Shown piece after piece: positions 1-7,254 of a stretch of 64,000 nt of DNA (the stretch's first letter is position 1; each line of letters begins with the position of its first letter). A model generated the notes under the pieces. It saw only the letters and a program-made list of their open reading frames with translations, ran no database searches and was not told the DNA's origin. Made by a program: the position numbers and the translations under genes. The DNA comes from Ancylomarina subtilis. GTDB taxonomy: Bacteria; Bacteroidota; Bacteroidia; Bacteroidales; Marinifilaceae. The stretch is from the NCBI RefSeq assembly GCF_004217115.1, contig NZ_SHKN01000005.1:1-64000 (forward strand). Direction: 5' to 3'.

Positions 1-190
1 GCATTAAAAATGGGTGGTGGTGGGGCTAGTTGGTGGTCATTACGCCGAGGCTTCATAAAAGGCGCGAGCCGCCTGCGAGTGGGAGGCCGTGACTGACAAG
101 TAAAACAAGGCACTTGTGATTGCCAGCCAGCGGTTTTTGGCGGTTTTTTTGAGGCTGGGTGGTTGTAGCTGGGTGGAGGGCAAGTCCAGC

Positions 191-234
191 TATGTTTCAT
201 ATCCTCATCTAATCAATACTAATCATGAAACATA
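191..234. repeat. Inverted repeat TATGTTTCAT / ATGAAACATA
   Basis: A perfect 10-bp inverted repeat has arms at 191-200 and 225-234 with a 24-bp spacer. It is the first of three adjacent inverted repeats in this gene-free region. It could be a hairpin or a protein-binding site. Confidence 0.6.
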
Positions 235-248
235 TTAGAATAGCCATT

Positions 249-278
249 GCCCTTTGCCCAGGTGTGTAGGTAAAGGGC
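249..278. repeat. Inverted repeat GCCCTTT / AAAGGGC
   Basis: A perfect 7-bp inverted repeat has arms at 249-255 and 272-278. It follows the 191-234 repeat directly, so the two could be stacked hairpins of one structured RNA or one DNA-processing site. Confidence 0.5.
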
Positions 279-322
279 TTGCGATTGAGTTAAAATATGC
301 GGTGGACTCTCCTTTTAGAAAA

Positions 323-362
323 TGGGAATCTATAAATTATCATTTTACTAATTAGATTCCCA
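323..362. repeat. Inverted repeat TGGGAATCTA / TAGATTCCCA
   Basis: A perfect 10-bp inverted repeat has arms at 323-332 and 353-362 around a 20-bp AT-rich loop. It is the third of the closely spaced inverted repeats upstream of the Kiwa genes. Confidence 0.6.
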
Positions 363-665
363 GTGGCGGAGATAGCATTATTTTACGAAGAGCAAGTACT
401 GTCCGTGGCCTCTCAAAAAAGATGACAAAAACCGATAGCGGCCGACCTAGCAGGCGAGCCTAAAATGAGCAATGGAGGCACTTTTGACTGGTGGATTTTG
501 CTTGATAAAAATAGATAATCTTTATACACCCCTACCCTAACAATCATATACACTTAAATAATAAACAGCCACGAGACAAAAGGGCCGGGAATTGCTGTGA
601 ACGACGAAGGGCGGAGCGCGAAAAGTATGACAGGGTTGCGATAATAGAACTGAGCTCAAAACTTA

Positions 666-740
666 TTCGGAGCCTCAACAAAAGTGAGACCCCGAAAGTA
701 TTCTAATGAGTTAGCAACTTTAGGTAACAAATACCTGTTG
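666..740. other. Two further potential hairpins
   Basis: Stem one is nested: TTCGG (666-670) with CCGAA (692-696), and inside it CTCA (674-677) with TGAG (685-688). Stem two pairs CAAC-AGGTA (715-726) with TACCT-GTTG (732-740) around an ACAAA loop. Together with the inverted repeats at 191-362 they suggest folded RNA or a DNA site. The function is unknown. Confidence 0.4.
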
Positions 741-1053
741 GCAGTGGAACCTATTTCAATAAAAAATAGAAAGGATGAGGTTTAAAAACAGTGGAGCAGA
801 CAATAGGATTTTGGAAACCCCTGGCGAGCTTTTTGCAGCAGCCCGAGGAGAGAACGCCATATTTCCTTTTCAAACTTTAAACGCTGTCAAGCCTAAAAAA
901 ACACTAACAGTTTATTATACGAATCTTCAATTGATGTTTTATTATACTCGAAAACTAAATATTACTTTTAAGAAATAGTTGTTAGCAACAGAAAATTGTT
1001 ACAGTTTAGAATCGACCATATTATAAAACGACTAGGATTAGGAATTACATAAT

Positions 1054-2067
1054 TCAATTCACAGGCAATTGTTTTCCAGCATAAGTACCATAATTTTTTC
1101 CAGATACTTTTCCTTCTTTATAATAATCACACAATAACTTTAATGCTACATCAATATCATTTTTGTCTTCAATTTGAATTTTACCATCCTTACACTTTAA
1201 CTCAAGATTAAATTCTTTACCCACCTGACGCATTAGAGCAATTGATTCAGTAGTAATATTATCTGCATTTCCAGTTTTCTGCAAACGAACAAGTTTTTTA
1301 TGAATTGATGGTGTTTCCGCCACTTCTTTAGAAATTAACTCTACGCCTTCAATCATATTAGAATTTTTAAGAGATTCCACAACATCTTCGGCAACTTTCT
1401 TGAACTCTTCTGCTAATCCAACAATTTGTTCAAATTGAGTTTTCTTAAAAATATAGAACGCATCTTCCCAGAAAACACAATCAATTTGTTTATCCAAATT
1501 TACTGTTTCACCATGTAATAACTCTAACTTATTGCTCTTAGTACTAAAGTAAGTACGAATAGAATTCATTTTTCCTTTTTTACTCCCCTTTTTTTCATCA
1601 ATAGCCACTTTCCCTGAAAGAATTTTACGAAACGTATATATCCATTCGCCCTCATTATCAAAACCAACACAATAAGCCCACATCTCCTCATCAAGAACAA
1701 TAGATTCTATATTTTGAATTGTCTTAATTTTAGATTTTTTGGGTAGAACATTATAAATGACATCAGCAAATGATAAAGCTTTCGTTTTCATCTGATAAGT
1801 GAAAATTTGCTGAGTATCATCGGAGATCACATCATAATCTGAGACTTCAAAATTCTTTTTATGCATAAACTCTAACTGATCAACTGTCAAGTCATATAAA
1901 TGTTCTCTTATATCAGGATTAACATCTACTCGATATAACTTATAGTCAAACTTATCCATTGATTTTGCCGATTTTTTCAACCCTTTTTTCAAAACCCTAG
2001 TTATAAAATATAATTGCAGGTTCTTAGGTGTGAGATCCTGAATCGTTTCAAGTAAATTCTCAATCAT
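1054..2067 (-). CDS. kwaB: Kiwa anti-phage protein KwaB (DUF4868)
   Basis: A 337-aa cytosolic protein that I recognise as the DUF4868 family, the KwaB component of the two-gene Kiwa defence system. In characterised Kiwa systems KwaB works with the membrane protein KwaA at the inner membrane and interferes with phage DNA replication and late transcription. The centre (about residues 190-240) has the family's pattern of a conserved Asp-Cys-Val segment followed by an 'FYIFKKTQFEQIV' stretch and a long helix. The C-terminus ends in a Gly/Lys-rich tail. Its start overlaps the end of kwaA by 8 bases, so the two are translationally coupled. No transposase or RM gene is adjacent. The family call rests on recognition of sequence pattern and gene pairing, not on a search. 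Confidence 0.8.
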   Translation of the reverse strand: MIENLLETIQDLTPKNLQLYFITRVLKKGLKKSAKSMDKFDYKLYRVDVNPDIREHLYDLTVDQLEFMHKKNFEVSDYDVISDDTQQIFTYQMKTKALSFADVIYNVLPKKSKIKTIQNIESIVLDEEMWAYCVGFDNEGEWIYTFRKILSGKVAIDEKKGSKKGKMNSIRTYFSTKSNKLELLHGETVNLDKQIDCVFWEDAFYIFKKTQFEQIVGLAEEFKKVAEDVVESLKNSNMIEGVELISKEVAETPSIHKKLVRLQKTGNADNITTESIALMRQVGKEFNLELKCKDGKIQIEDKNDIDVALKLLCDYYKEGKVSGKNYGTYAGKQLPVN

Positions 2068-2677
2068 TATTTATTGTTTTAGAGTAATACATTTTATGAC
2101 CAATTTCGTATATTTTTATTCTTTCATCTTCCTGAAGATATTTATCTCTAGAAATAATAAACCCTGTTCTTGTTGCATTGCTTTCTTCATAATCAACTTC
2201 ATATAAAGAATATTTTATACTCAATACAGGATTAATTAAAACTAAGGAAGAGTTAATGTAAATTCTATAAATAATTAATATTAAAAACAGAATTGAAAAC
2301 AGCTCAAACCAGTTATTTAACTCTAAAAAAACAAATGGAATAATATAAGTTGCGATATAGCTAATTGCTTCGCTGTTTTTATTTCGTATATCTTTTACCT
2401 TGACTGAAAAACCATTTTCTACATCACGATCCAAATTTGAAACTGTAAAAAGGAATCCAACATATCCAATTATGGAGATTAAGGTTAAAATAACTGATAA
2501 GCCAAATTTTGTAAGAAAGATTTCAAAAGCTTCAGAATTTACCCCTCCAAAGTGAAAGTATTTGTAATTAGAATTGAATTGTTTAGCTATCAATAACACA
2601 AACAGCGGCAAATAAGATGTGGCAAACAATGAAAATTGTGCCATAGATTGCAGTCTATTAGTTCCGTCTTTTGCCAT
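2060..2677 (-). CDS. kwaA: Kiwa anti-phage membrane protein KwaA
   Basis: A 205-aa integral membrane protein with four predicted transmembrane helices (about residues 14-33, 56-78, 104-120 and 122-145) and a soluble C-terminal third rich in charged residues. Size, topology and position directly upstream of a DUF4868 gene with an 8-base overlap match KwaA of Kiwa. In known systems KwaA forms membrane assemblies that sense phage attachment or infection and hold KwaB. The ATG at 2677 follows an AT-rich leader containing TTTATTTG, close to the Bacteroidota -7 box TAnnTTTG. KwaA is poorly conserved in sequence, so the assignment depends strongly on the neighbour. Confidence 0.75.
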   Translation of the reverse strand: MAKDGTNRLQSMAQFSLFATSYLPLFVLLIAKQFNSNYKYFHFGGVNSEAFEIFLTKFGLSVILTLISIIGYVGFLFTVSNLDRDVENGFSVKVKDIRNKNSEAISYIATYIIPFVFLELNNWFELFSILFLILIIYRIYINSSLVLINPVLSIKYSLYEVDYEESNATRTGFIISRDKYLQEDERIKIYEIGHKMYYSKTINND

Positions 2678-3134
2678 TACCCTTACAATTATTTTGTCAA
2701 ATAAAATAAACGTAAATCTAAAAAATTATTTAAACAAACTCGAAGTACGACGAAATTAATTCACTATATACAAAAGATATAAACATCTTCACCAACACAT
2801 AATGACAAGACGTCATGACTACACAAGCAAACATGACAAAAATTGATAATACATTATAGTAATATATTTTTTTTTATATCACATTAATCATCTGTTCATC
2901 CCCAAGCGATGGACACTTAACAATTATTTGAAATTATAACATAGTATTGTTGATTTGTGGCAGGGAATTTGGGAAGTGATAGCAGACCGAAGGAATTGTG
3001 TCGGTCTGCTGTTTAGTCATTTAAGACATTTGTTTTTAGCGACACAAAAATATCACTTTTGACTGAAAGTAAAAAAGAAATCACAATTGCTTGAAGTAAG
3101 CAACTTCACTTGTTGAAACCATAAATATTAAGAT
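2678..3134. other. Divergent intergenic region, Kiwa / small-protein genes
   Basis: This 457-bp AT-rich gap separates the minus-strand Kiwa pair from the plus-strand small-protein genes, so it must hold promoters for both directions. The main visible structure is the hairpin at 2981-3010. No ORF here looks real. Confidence 0.5.
2981..3010. repeat. Perfect hairpin AGCAGACCGA / TCGGTCTGCT
   Basis: A 10-bp perfect stem with a 10-base loop in otherwise AT-rich DNA, about 125 bases before the 57-aa gene. There is no U-run after it, so it is not a typical terminator. It may be an operator or part of a 5' leader. Confidence 0.55.
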
Positions 3135-3308
3135 ATGGCTACAAACCCACCCAAAGGTGATGGACACAGAAATGGAGCCGTCCGAAAAAGATCTCAAACA
3201 CATAATCCTAAAACGGATCAATATGTCAAAAGAGATACAGAAACTGGACGCTTTATGGATGTAAAAAAGGACGGTACTCCTTTCAAGGGTGTGCGTAAAG
3301 AGAAGTAA
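3135..3308 (+). CDS. Small conserved basic protein, 57 aa
   Basis: This reading frame encodes 57 residues starting MATNPPKGDGHR and ending in FKGVRKEK. It is very basic, hydrophilic, and rich in Gly, Lys and Arg, with no hydrophobic core. I recognise it as a widespread small-protein family without known function, often next to the 68-aa Cys-rich family that follows here. The ATG lies in AT-rich sequence (AAGATATGG). A downstream gap of 82 bases to the 68-aa gene is consistent with one transcript. Its position opposite Kiwa suggests a defence or mobile-element context, but no role can be assigned. Confidence 0.7.
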   Translation: MATNPPKGDGHRNGAVRKRSQTHNPKTDQYVKRDTETGRFMDVKKDGTPFKGVRKEK

Positions 3309-3390
3309 AGCAATTTCACTTTTTTATGAGTAGGTAAGTTATCTAGACCTTTGGAACTTAGATAAAAACATCTAATAATATTTTAAAAGT

Positions 3391-3597
3391 ATGGCATATT
3401 ACTATGTAAACAAGAATGCACAATCAAATGGAGATCATGAAGTGCACAAATCAGGCTGTTCTCATATGCCCGATACTGAGAATAGACATTATGTAGGAGA
3501 TTATTCAAATTGTAGTGATGCAGTTAAAAAAGCTAAGCAAACTTACAAACAATCAGATGGTTGTTATTATTGCTGCAATGCTTGTCACACAAGTTAG
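3391..3597 (+). CDS. Small Cys-rich conserved protein, 68 aa
   Basis: A 68-aa protein starting MAYYYVNKNAQSNGDHEVH. It has a Cys at about 23, another near 41, and a C-terminal CYYCCNACH cluster, plus His residues at 16, 19, 25 and 33. The pattern suggests a small zinc-binding fold. The family recurs in many bacteria, commonly beside the 57-aa protein encoded just upstream, but its function is unknown to me. It is followed 13 bases later by a strong terminator, so it ends the transcription unit. The start is supported by conservation of the MA-YYVNKNAQSNGDHEVH beginning in family members I recall. Confidence 0.8.
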   Translation: MAYYYVNKNAQSNGDHEVHKSGCSHMPDTENRHYVGDYSNCSDAVKKAKQTYKQSDGCYYCCNACHTS

Positions 3598-3610
3598 ATT
3601 ATCTTAATAA

Positions 3611-3638
3611 TTAAAAGCCACACAATTGTGGCTTTTAA
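3611..3638 (+). terminator. Rho-independent terminator after the 68-aa gene
   Basis: Perfect 12-bp stem TTAAAAGCCACA / TGTGGCTTTTAA with a CAAT loop, ending in a T-rich run (TTTTAATTTTAT). It lies 13 bases past the stop of the 68-aa gene. The A/T-symmetry means it may work in both directions. Confidence 0.8.
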
Positions 3639-3836
3639 TTTTATGACATCTCATTATTATAATTTTAACAGTAGATTGCATAGAAAACCTTATTTCCCTG
3701 TTTCTAGATACTAATGTCATGCTAATGAGTTTCTGAGCATAATTAATTCCAATATACCATGAACAGAATTGTATTGGTACTATATTTGTTAACAAACAAA
3801 AAATTAAAAATTCAATACAACGAGAATAAAACAGTT

Positions 3837-5519
3837 ATGCAGACTGAATATGACAAGAATAAACTAGTAGATAATGTTTATGCTCATAATATAAAACGTG
3901 AGGTGGTATATATTAAAGATGTACCAAGCGGAAGGAATGGCTATTACTGTATGGGCTGCGATCATCCTATGCAAGCGGTAAAAACAAAAATAGCGAATAG
4001 AAAATCTTTTTTCCGACACGATGTAACTGATGTCAAGATAGAGAGAAAATGTACATATTCAGATGTGGACTACAGGCAAAAATTCGCTAAAACAGTCTTA
4101 CAAGAAATCAAACGTATTAAAGTCCCCACACTATACAAATATCCACCCAAAGGATGCGTAGGAGTCAAAAATCTCTTAGCTAAATCAAAATACATTACTG
4201 CCCATACTGTAAGGATTAACATGCCTTTTTACGAAGATAAAAAAGGTGAAATACAATATGGAAAAAATGAAGATGGAAAAGATAGATATCTTTTAGAGAA
4301 ACCTGATGTCAGTTTCTTTGATATCGAAGGAAAGCCAATACTCTTTATTGAGCTCGTGACAAATCACAAACCAAATATTGAGAAAATACAAAATTACCAT
4401 CGGTTAGGAATCGATACGGTACAAGTACTAGTCCCCAAAAGTTCACGAGAAGATATTGAAGAAGCATTTAAAATAACATCCCATACTAAATGGCTATACA
4501 ATTATGAAGAATCAAGCACTGAATATATACAATCTGCCACTCCATCTACAGAAGGAATATCACCTATTGATAAAGACCAAAGACGAATTTTCGAAGAAAC
4601 AATCTCGTGCAGATCAGTACGAATTAACAACCTTATACGATCAATTAAACGATGTTTGGAATCTGAACACTACAGAGGCATTGAAGATGGAATTAGATCA
4701 GAAACATCAAGAGTTAAGAGAAATACAGAAGGAGCTAGAGAACAATTGCGAGGAGTACAAGATAAAAGAAGAGAAGAAATACAACAAAAATATCGAGGAC
4801 AGGAAAGTGAGCTTGAAGAAAAAGAGCGAGAACTTAGAGAAACAAGTGGAAATTTGGAAACAAGATATTATAATAAAAAAGGAGAACTTGAGAAAGCTCA
4901 CAGAGAACAACAAGAAATTAACGGCGGAGGAAGTTCAAAAATTAAAGACATTGACAGCGCTATCGAATACAAGAAAAGTGTACTTGACAGAATTTTGGAA
5001 GAGCAGAAAAAATGGAATGAAGTGTCAAACCATTTTGAAGAAAACAAAGAAGAACTTAGAAAAGAATTTGGAGAACTTAAACGAACAGAACAAAATAACA
5101 TTAAACGAATTTCAGAAAGAAGAAAAGATCTACCAGAACGATCTAAACAACTTGAAAATATCGAACGAGATAATTTTATCCGACTTAGAAAATCAACTGA
5201 AAATAATCTTAAAGAAGAACAAGAAAGAACAAATACAATATCAATCGAATTTAGAGAATCTGAAAAAGAAGAATCAAGAAGCTTTGAAATTGGAAAAGAC
5301 AAAATCAGATCAGATACTCAGAAACGATCTGAACAAATATGTAGAGAAATTACTGAGGGAAAAATTAGAAAAAATGGAAGACTTACCGATACAATTGAAA
5401 AGGGTATTAAAGCCATCTCAGCCCTCGATGATATTGTTGAGGTACGAGAATTATATAAAAGATACGAGACTGCTGAAAAACAATTTAGAATGGGATCTTA
5501 CAAAAATTGGAATGAGTGA
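3837..5519 (+). CDS. CoiA-like zinc-finger/nuclease protein with coiled coil
   Basis: A 560-aa protein from the ATG at 3837; an upstream in-frame ATG at 3759 adds 26 residues that look non-coding. The N-terminal part resembles the competence CoiA family: a CxxC...H zinc-binding segment (YYCMGCDHPM, then FFRHD and a Cys), then a PD-(D/E)xK-like nuclease core with 'PDVSFFD' and 'LFIELV' at about residues 168-185. From about 230 onward it is Glu/Lys/Arg-rich, with a conserved-looking helix around NNLIRSIKRCLES and then a long coiled coil ending in GSYKNWNE. CoiA-type proteins act on DNA, but this combination beside Kiwa suggests a defence effector (inference). The tail is also open in the +1 frame (see the overlapping entry). 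Confidence 0.7.
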   Translation: MQTEYDKNKLVDNVYAHNIKREVVYIKDVPSGRNGYYCMGCDHPMQAVKTKIANRKSFFRHDVTDVKIERKCTYSDVDYRQKFAKTVLQEIKRIKVPTLYKYPPKGCVGVKNLLAKSKYITAHTVRINMPFYEDKKGEIQYGKNEDGKDRYLLEKPDVSFFDIEGKPILFIELVTNHKPNIEKIQNYHRLGIDTVQVLVPKSSREDIEEAFKITSHTKWLYNYEESSTEYIQSATPSTEGISPIDKDQRRIFEETISCRSVRINNLIRSIKRCLESEHYRGIEDGIRSETSRVKRNTEGAREQLRGVQDKRREEIQQKYRGQESELEEKERELRETSGNLETRYYNKKGELEKAHREQQEINGGGSSKIKDIDSAIEYKKSVLDRILEEQKKWNEVSNHFEENKEELRKEFGELKRTEQNNIKRISERRKDLPERSKQLENIERDNFIRLRKSTENNLKEEQERTNTISIEFRESEKEESRSFEIGKDKIRSDTQKRSEQICREITEGKIRKNGRLTDTIEKGIKAISALDDIVEVRELYKRYETAEKQFRMGSYKNWNE

Positions 5520-5571
5520 ATCTTATTTTTTTAGAAAATTAGAAGAATTAGGGATATTAAATAATTTGTGA
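4504..5571 (+). CDS. Overlapping +1-frame ORF, Leu-rich coiled coil
   Basis: A 355-codon ORF starting ATG at 4504 lies entirely in the +1 frame of the CoiA-like gene's tail and runs 52 bases past its stop; the frame is stop-free from 4477. It would encode a Leu/Lys/Glu/Asn-rich coiled coil with occasional Trp and a compact end (SESYFFRKLEELGILNN). In the host frame, NTA codons are followed by a purine in 14 of 23 cases before the overlap but in 0 of 13 within it (hand count), so +1-frame stops are avoided. It could be a nested gene, a product of +1 frameshifting, or chance in purine-rich DNA. There is no visible ribosome site, which is normal in Bacteroidota. Confidence 0.35.
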   Translation: MKNQALNIYNLPLHLQKEYHLLIKTKDEFSKKQSRADQYELTTLYDQLNDVWNLNTTEALKMELDQKHQELREIQKELENNCEEYKIKEEKKYNKNIEDRKVSLKKKSENLEKQVEIWKQDIIIKKENLRKLTENNKKLTAEEVQKLKTLTALSNTRKVYLTEFWKSRKNGMKCQTILKKTKKNLEKNLENLNEQNKITLNEFQKEEKIYQNDLNNLKISNEIILSDLENQLKIILKKNKKEQIQYQSNLENLKKKNQEALKLEKTKSDQILRNDLNKYVEKLLREKLEKMEDLPIQLKRVLKPSQPSMILLRYENYIKDTRLLKNNLEWDLTKIGMSESYFFRKLEELGILNNL

Positions 5572-5651
5572 CATTCTATCGTCTTTTCTATTTTAATCCT
5601 AGCAAATCATATTAACATAAGACACTCTTAAAAATATGCATGAATATGACG

Positions 5652-6023
5652 CTATACTTTTAATACGATTTTAATTAATTTCTCGTCGATAATCTTGTGT
5701 AAATCCTTTTGGTTAGGATTCATATTTATAAAAATTGAGGCATCTGATTTGTCTGCCTCTATAATAATTAGATCATTTCGAAGCTGGATTATCTTTAATT
5801 TCCAAATACCCAGATCATTATAGAATGCATCTATAGAATACTGAATATAATCGTGGGAATCAAGTATCCAAATTTCTGCTTGAATCCCAAATTTCTCAGA
5901 TGAATCTTTTGAGATCAAAAATCGTTTTTGAATGGTAAAACCTCCTTTTTGAAGATCCTTTTTTAATGTTTCTTCAGTCGAACCCCACTTACCATGAATT
6001 ACTTTCCAAACCGGCCAAGTCAT
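5652..6023 (-). CDS. Hypothetical protein, 123 aa
   Basis: A 123-aa soluble protein beginning MTWPVWKVIHGKWGS. It has no signal peptide or membrane segment; the pattern is mixed alpha/beta with Trp-rich and Ile-rich strands and an acidic middle. I do not recognise a family. It is convergent with the CoiA-like gene and lies about 70 bases downstream of the CDF transporter gene on the same strand, so it may be the last gene of the metal-resistance transcription unit. Codon use resembles its neighbours. Existence is likely; the function is unknown. Confidence 0.6.
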   Translation of the reverse strand: MTWPVWKVIHGKWGSTEETLKKDLQKGGFTIQKRFLISKDSSEKFGIQAEIWILDSHDYIQYSIDAFYNDLGIWKLKIIQLRNDLIIIEADKSDASIFINMNPNQKDLHKIIDEKLIKIVLKV

Positions 6024-6092
6024 ACTATTTCAATTTCGTTTACTTAAGCATTATTAACCTTAATTTAAATGGATAAAATCTTCTGGACACTT

Positions 6093-6752
6093 TTAGTGAT
6101 GATGCCCATGCGAATGATGCTTTTGTTCAATATCCAATAATACACTTCCTGAGCCTTTAAGCAATCCAATTGCCCATTTTATAATTACCAGTGAACTTAA
6201 GATGGCTGCAATTGTATCAATAAATGGAATATCCCAAATCATGGCTACTGTCAATCCCAGTATAGCAGATAAACTTGTAAGTGCATCAGCAATAACATGA
6301 AGATATGCTGCTCGAATATTATGATCTGAATGCTCGTGGTCATGATGCAATAAAAATGCACTTATAATGTTTACAATAAGACCAATAATTGCAACAAAGA
6401 TAGCTTCCTTAAAATTTATGGATACAGGATAAAAAAAGCGTTCAATAGCTTCTACCATGATTACTATCGCAAATATTAGAAGCATTAATCCACTACTATA
6501 TCCAGATAAAGAAAGAATTTTATTCTTATCACCCGTGAATTTACCTTTTCTAGAAACCCTTCTTACTATTAAATATGCTAACCAACTTAATCCAATAGCA
6601 AGTACATGAGACCCCATATGAATTCCATCTGCAAGTAGTGCCATTGAGCCAGATGTAATACCGAAAAATATTTCAACAAGCATTGTCAGGAAAGTTAAAA
6701 CAACAACCCAGCTTGTTTTTTTTTGATTTTTATTTAAGTGAGATTCGTCCAT
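6093..6752 (-). CDS. CDF-family divalent metal efflux protein, short form
   Basis: A 219-aa cation diffusion facilitator with six predicted transmembrane helices. It exports divalent metal ions (Zn/Co/Ni type) from cytoplasm to periplasm by proton antiport. TM2 carries ADGIHMGSH, the DmeF-like variant in which His replaces the second Asp of the metal site. TM5 carries HVIADALTS, the HxxxD half. A His-rich loop (HHDHEHSDH) sits between TM4 and TM5 and the protein ends HHSHGHHH. Unlike the usual 300-residue members it lacks the cytoplasmic dimerisation domain after TM6, so it is a naturally short form or a truncation with an in-frame His tail. It follows two periplasmic HMA genes on the same strand. 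Confidence 0.85.
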   Translation of the reverse strand: MDESHLNKNQKKTSWVVVLTFLTMLVEIFFGITSGSMALLADGIHMGSHVLAIGLSWLAYLIVRRVSRKGKFTGDKNKILSLSGYSSGLMLLIFAIVIMVEAIERFFYPVSINFKEAIFVAIIGLIVNIISAFLLHHDHEHSDHNIRAAYLHVIADALTSLSAILGLTVAMIWDIPFIDTIAAILSSLVIIKWAIGLLKGSGSVLLDIEQKHHSHGHHH

Positions 6753-6848
6753 TGTGTATGATACTTTTTATTAAAAAAAATCAAAAGATATTCTGTTCTG
6801 CATTGAATTCCCGAACTTTTGGATTAAAGTCCGGGAATATAAATACCA

Positions 6849-7217
6849 TTAATGCTTATGACCACTATGGTCTTCTTCTTTTTCAGGTGCTCTTTCATAT
6901 TGACAACATCCTGGCAACTCGTTATAAATTTCATCTTTAGCTTTGTGCATCATCGTATCATGCCCAGCTTTGGCAATAGCCATATGCACTTTGTGAATGT
7001 CCGTTTTAGAACTTTCAAAAGCGACTTCAATCATCTTAGTCTCTTTATTCCAATCTGCTATAGTCACACCATCTACAGCAAGAGCAGCTTTTTCTATTCG
7101 CTTCTCGCACATACTGCAATTACCAAAAACTTTAAACTTAACGTTCTTTGTTTGAGCAGATAAACTCAAAGTACTAACAAAAAACAAACCGATTAATCCT
7201 ACTAATTTTAATTTCAT
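6849..7217 (-). CDS. Periplasmic HMA-domain metal-binding protein (copy 2)
   Basis: A 122-aa protein with a signal peptide (about residues 1-21, ending LSLSAQ) followed by one heavy-metal-associated domain. The metal-binding loop is GNCSMCEKRIEKA, with the CxxC motif expected for soft metals such as Cu(I) or Hg(II). The C-terminus has extra His, Cys and Glu (PGCCQYE, then DHSGHKH) that probably add ligands. It is a tandem paralogue of the next gene upstream (7255-7713): the HMA domains are almost the same, including the NKETKMIEVAF strand. The role is probably a periplasmic metal chaperone or scavenger passing metal to efflux pumps. Confidence 0.88.
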   Translation of the reverse strand: MKLKLVGLIGLFFVSTLSLSAQTKNVKFKVFGNCSMCEKRIEKAALAVDGVTIADWNKETKMIEVAFESSKTDIHKVHMAIAKAGHDTMMHKAKDEIYNELPGCCQYERAPEKEEDHSGHKH

Positions 7218-7254
7218 AATTTCTATTTTTTATCGTTAATAATAATTTTAAACA

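Larger units (their letters stand above)
1..1053. other. Gene-free, structured region at left edge
   Basis: I see no convincing gene here. The sequence is unlike its surroundings: patches are G-rich (bases 10-45 and a GCTGGGTGG direct repeat near 150-180) and several short inverted repeats follow one another (191-234, 249-278, 323-362, 666-696, 715-740). This looks like a structured non-coding segment such as an oriT or leader of a mobile element, a structured RNA, or a decayed end of the island. I do not recognise a known RNA family. The one open frame (775-978) has no protein-like features. Confidence 0.5.

Noticed and set aside
775-978. 67-codon ORF with ATG in the left gene-free region
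   Set aside because: It has no protein-like features and lies in the inverted-repeat-rich segment. Likely chance.
3604-3795. Minus-strand 63-codon ORF between the 68-aa gene and the CoiA-like gene
   Set aside because: It spans the terminator hairpin and has no protein-like pattern.
3759-3836. 26-residue N-terminal extension of the CoiA-like protein
   Set aside because: The translation looks like AT-rich non-coding DNA; the ATG at 3837 fits the domain start better.
4707-5302. Minus-strand ORFs opposite the coiled-coil tail
   Set aside because: They are Ser/Phe/Leu-rich mirror images of Glu/Lys-rich coding DNA; no start context.
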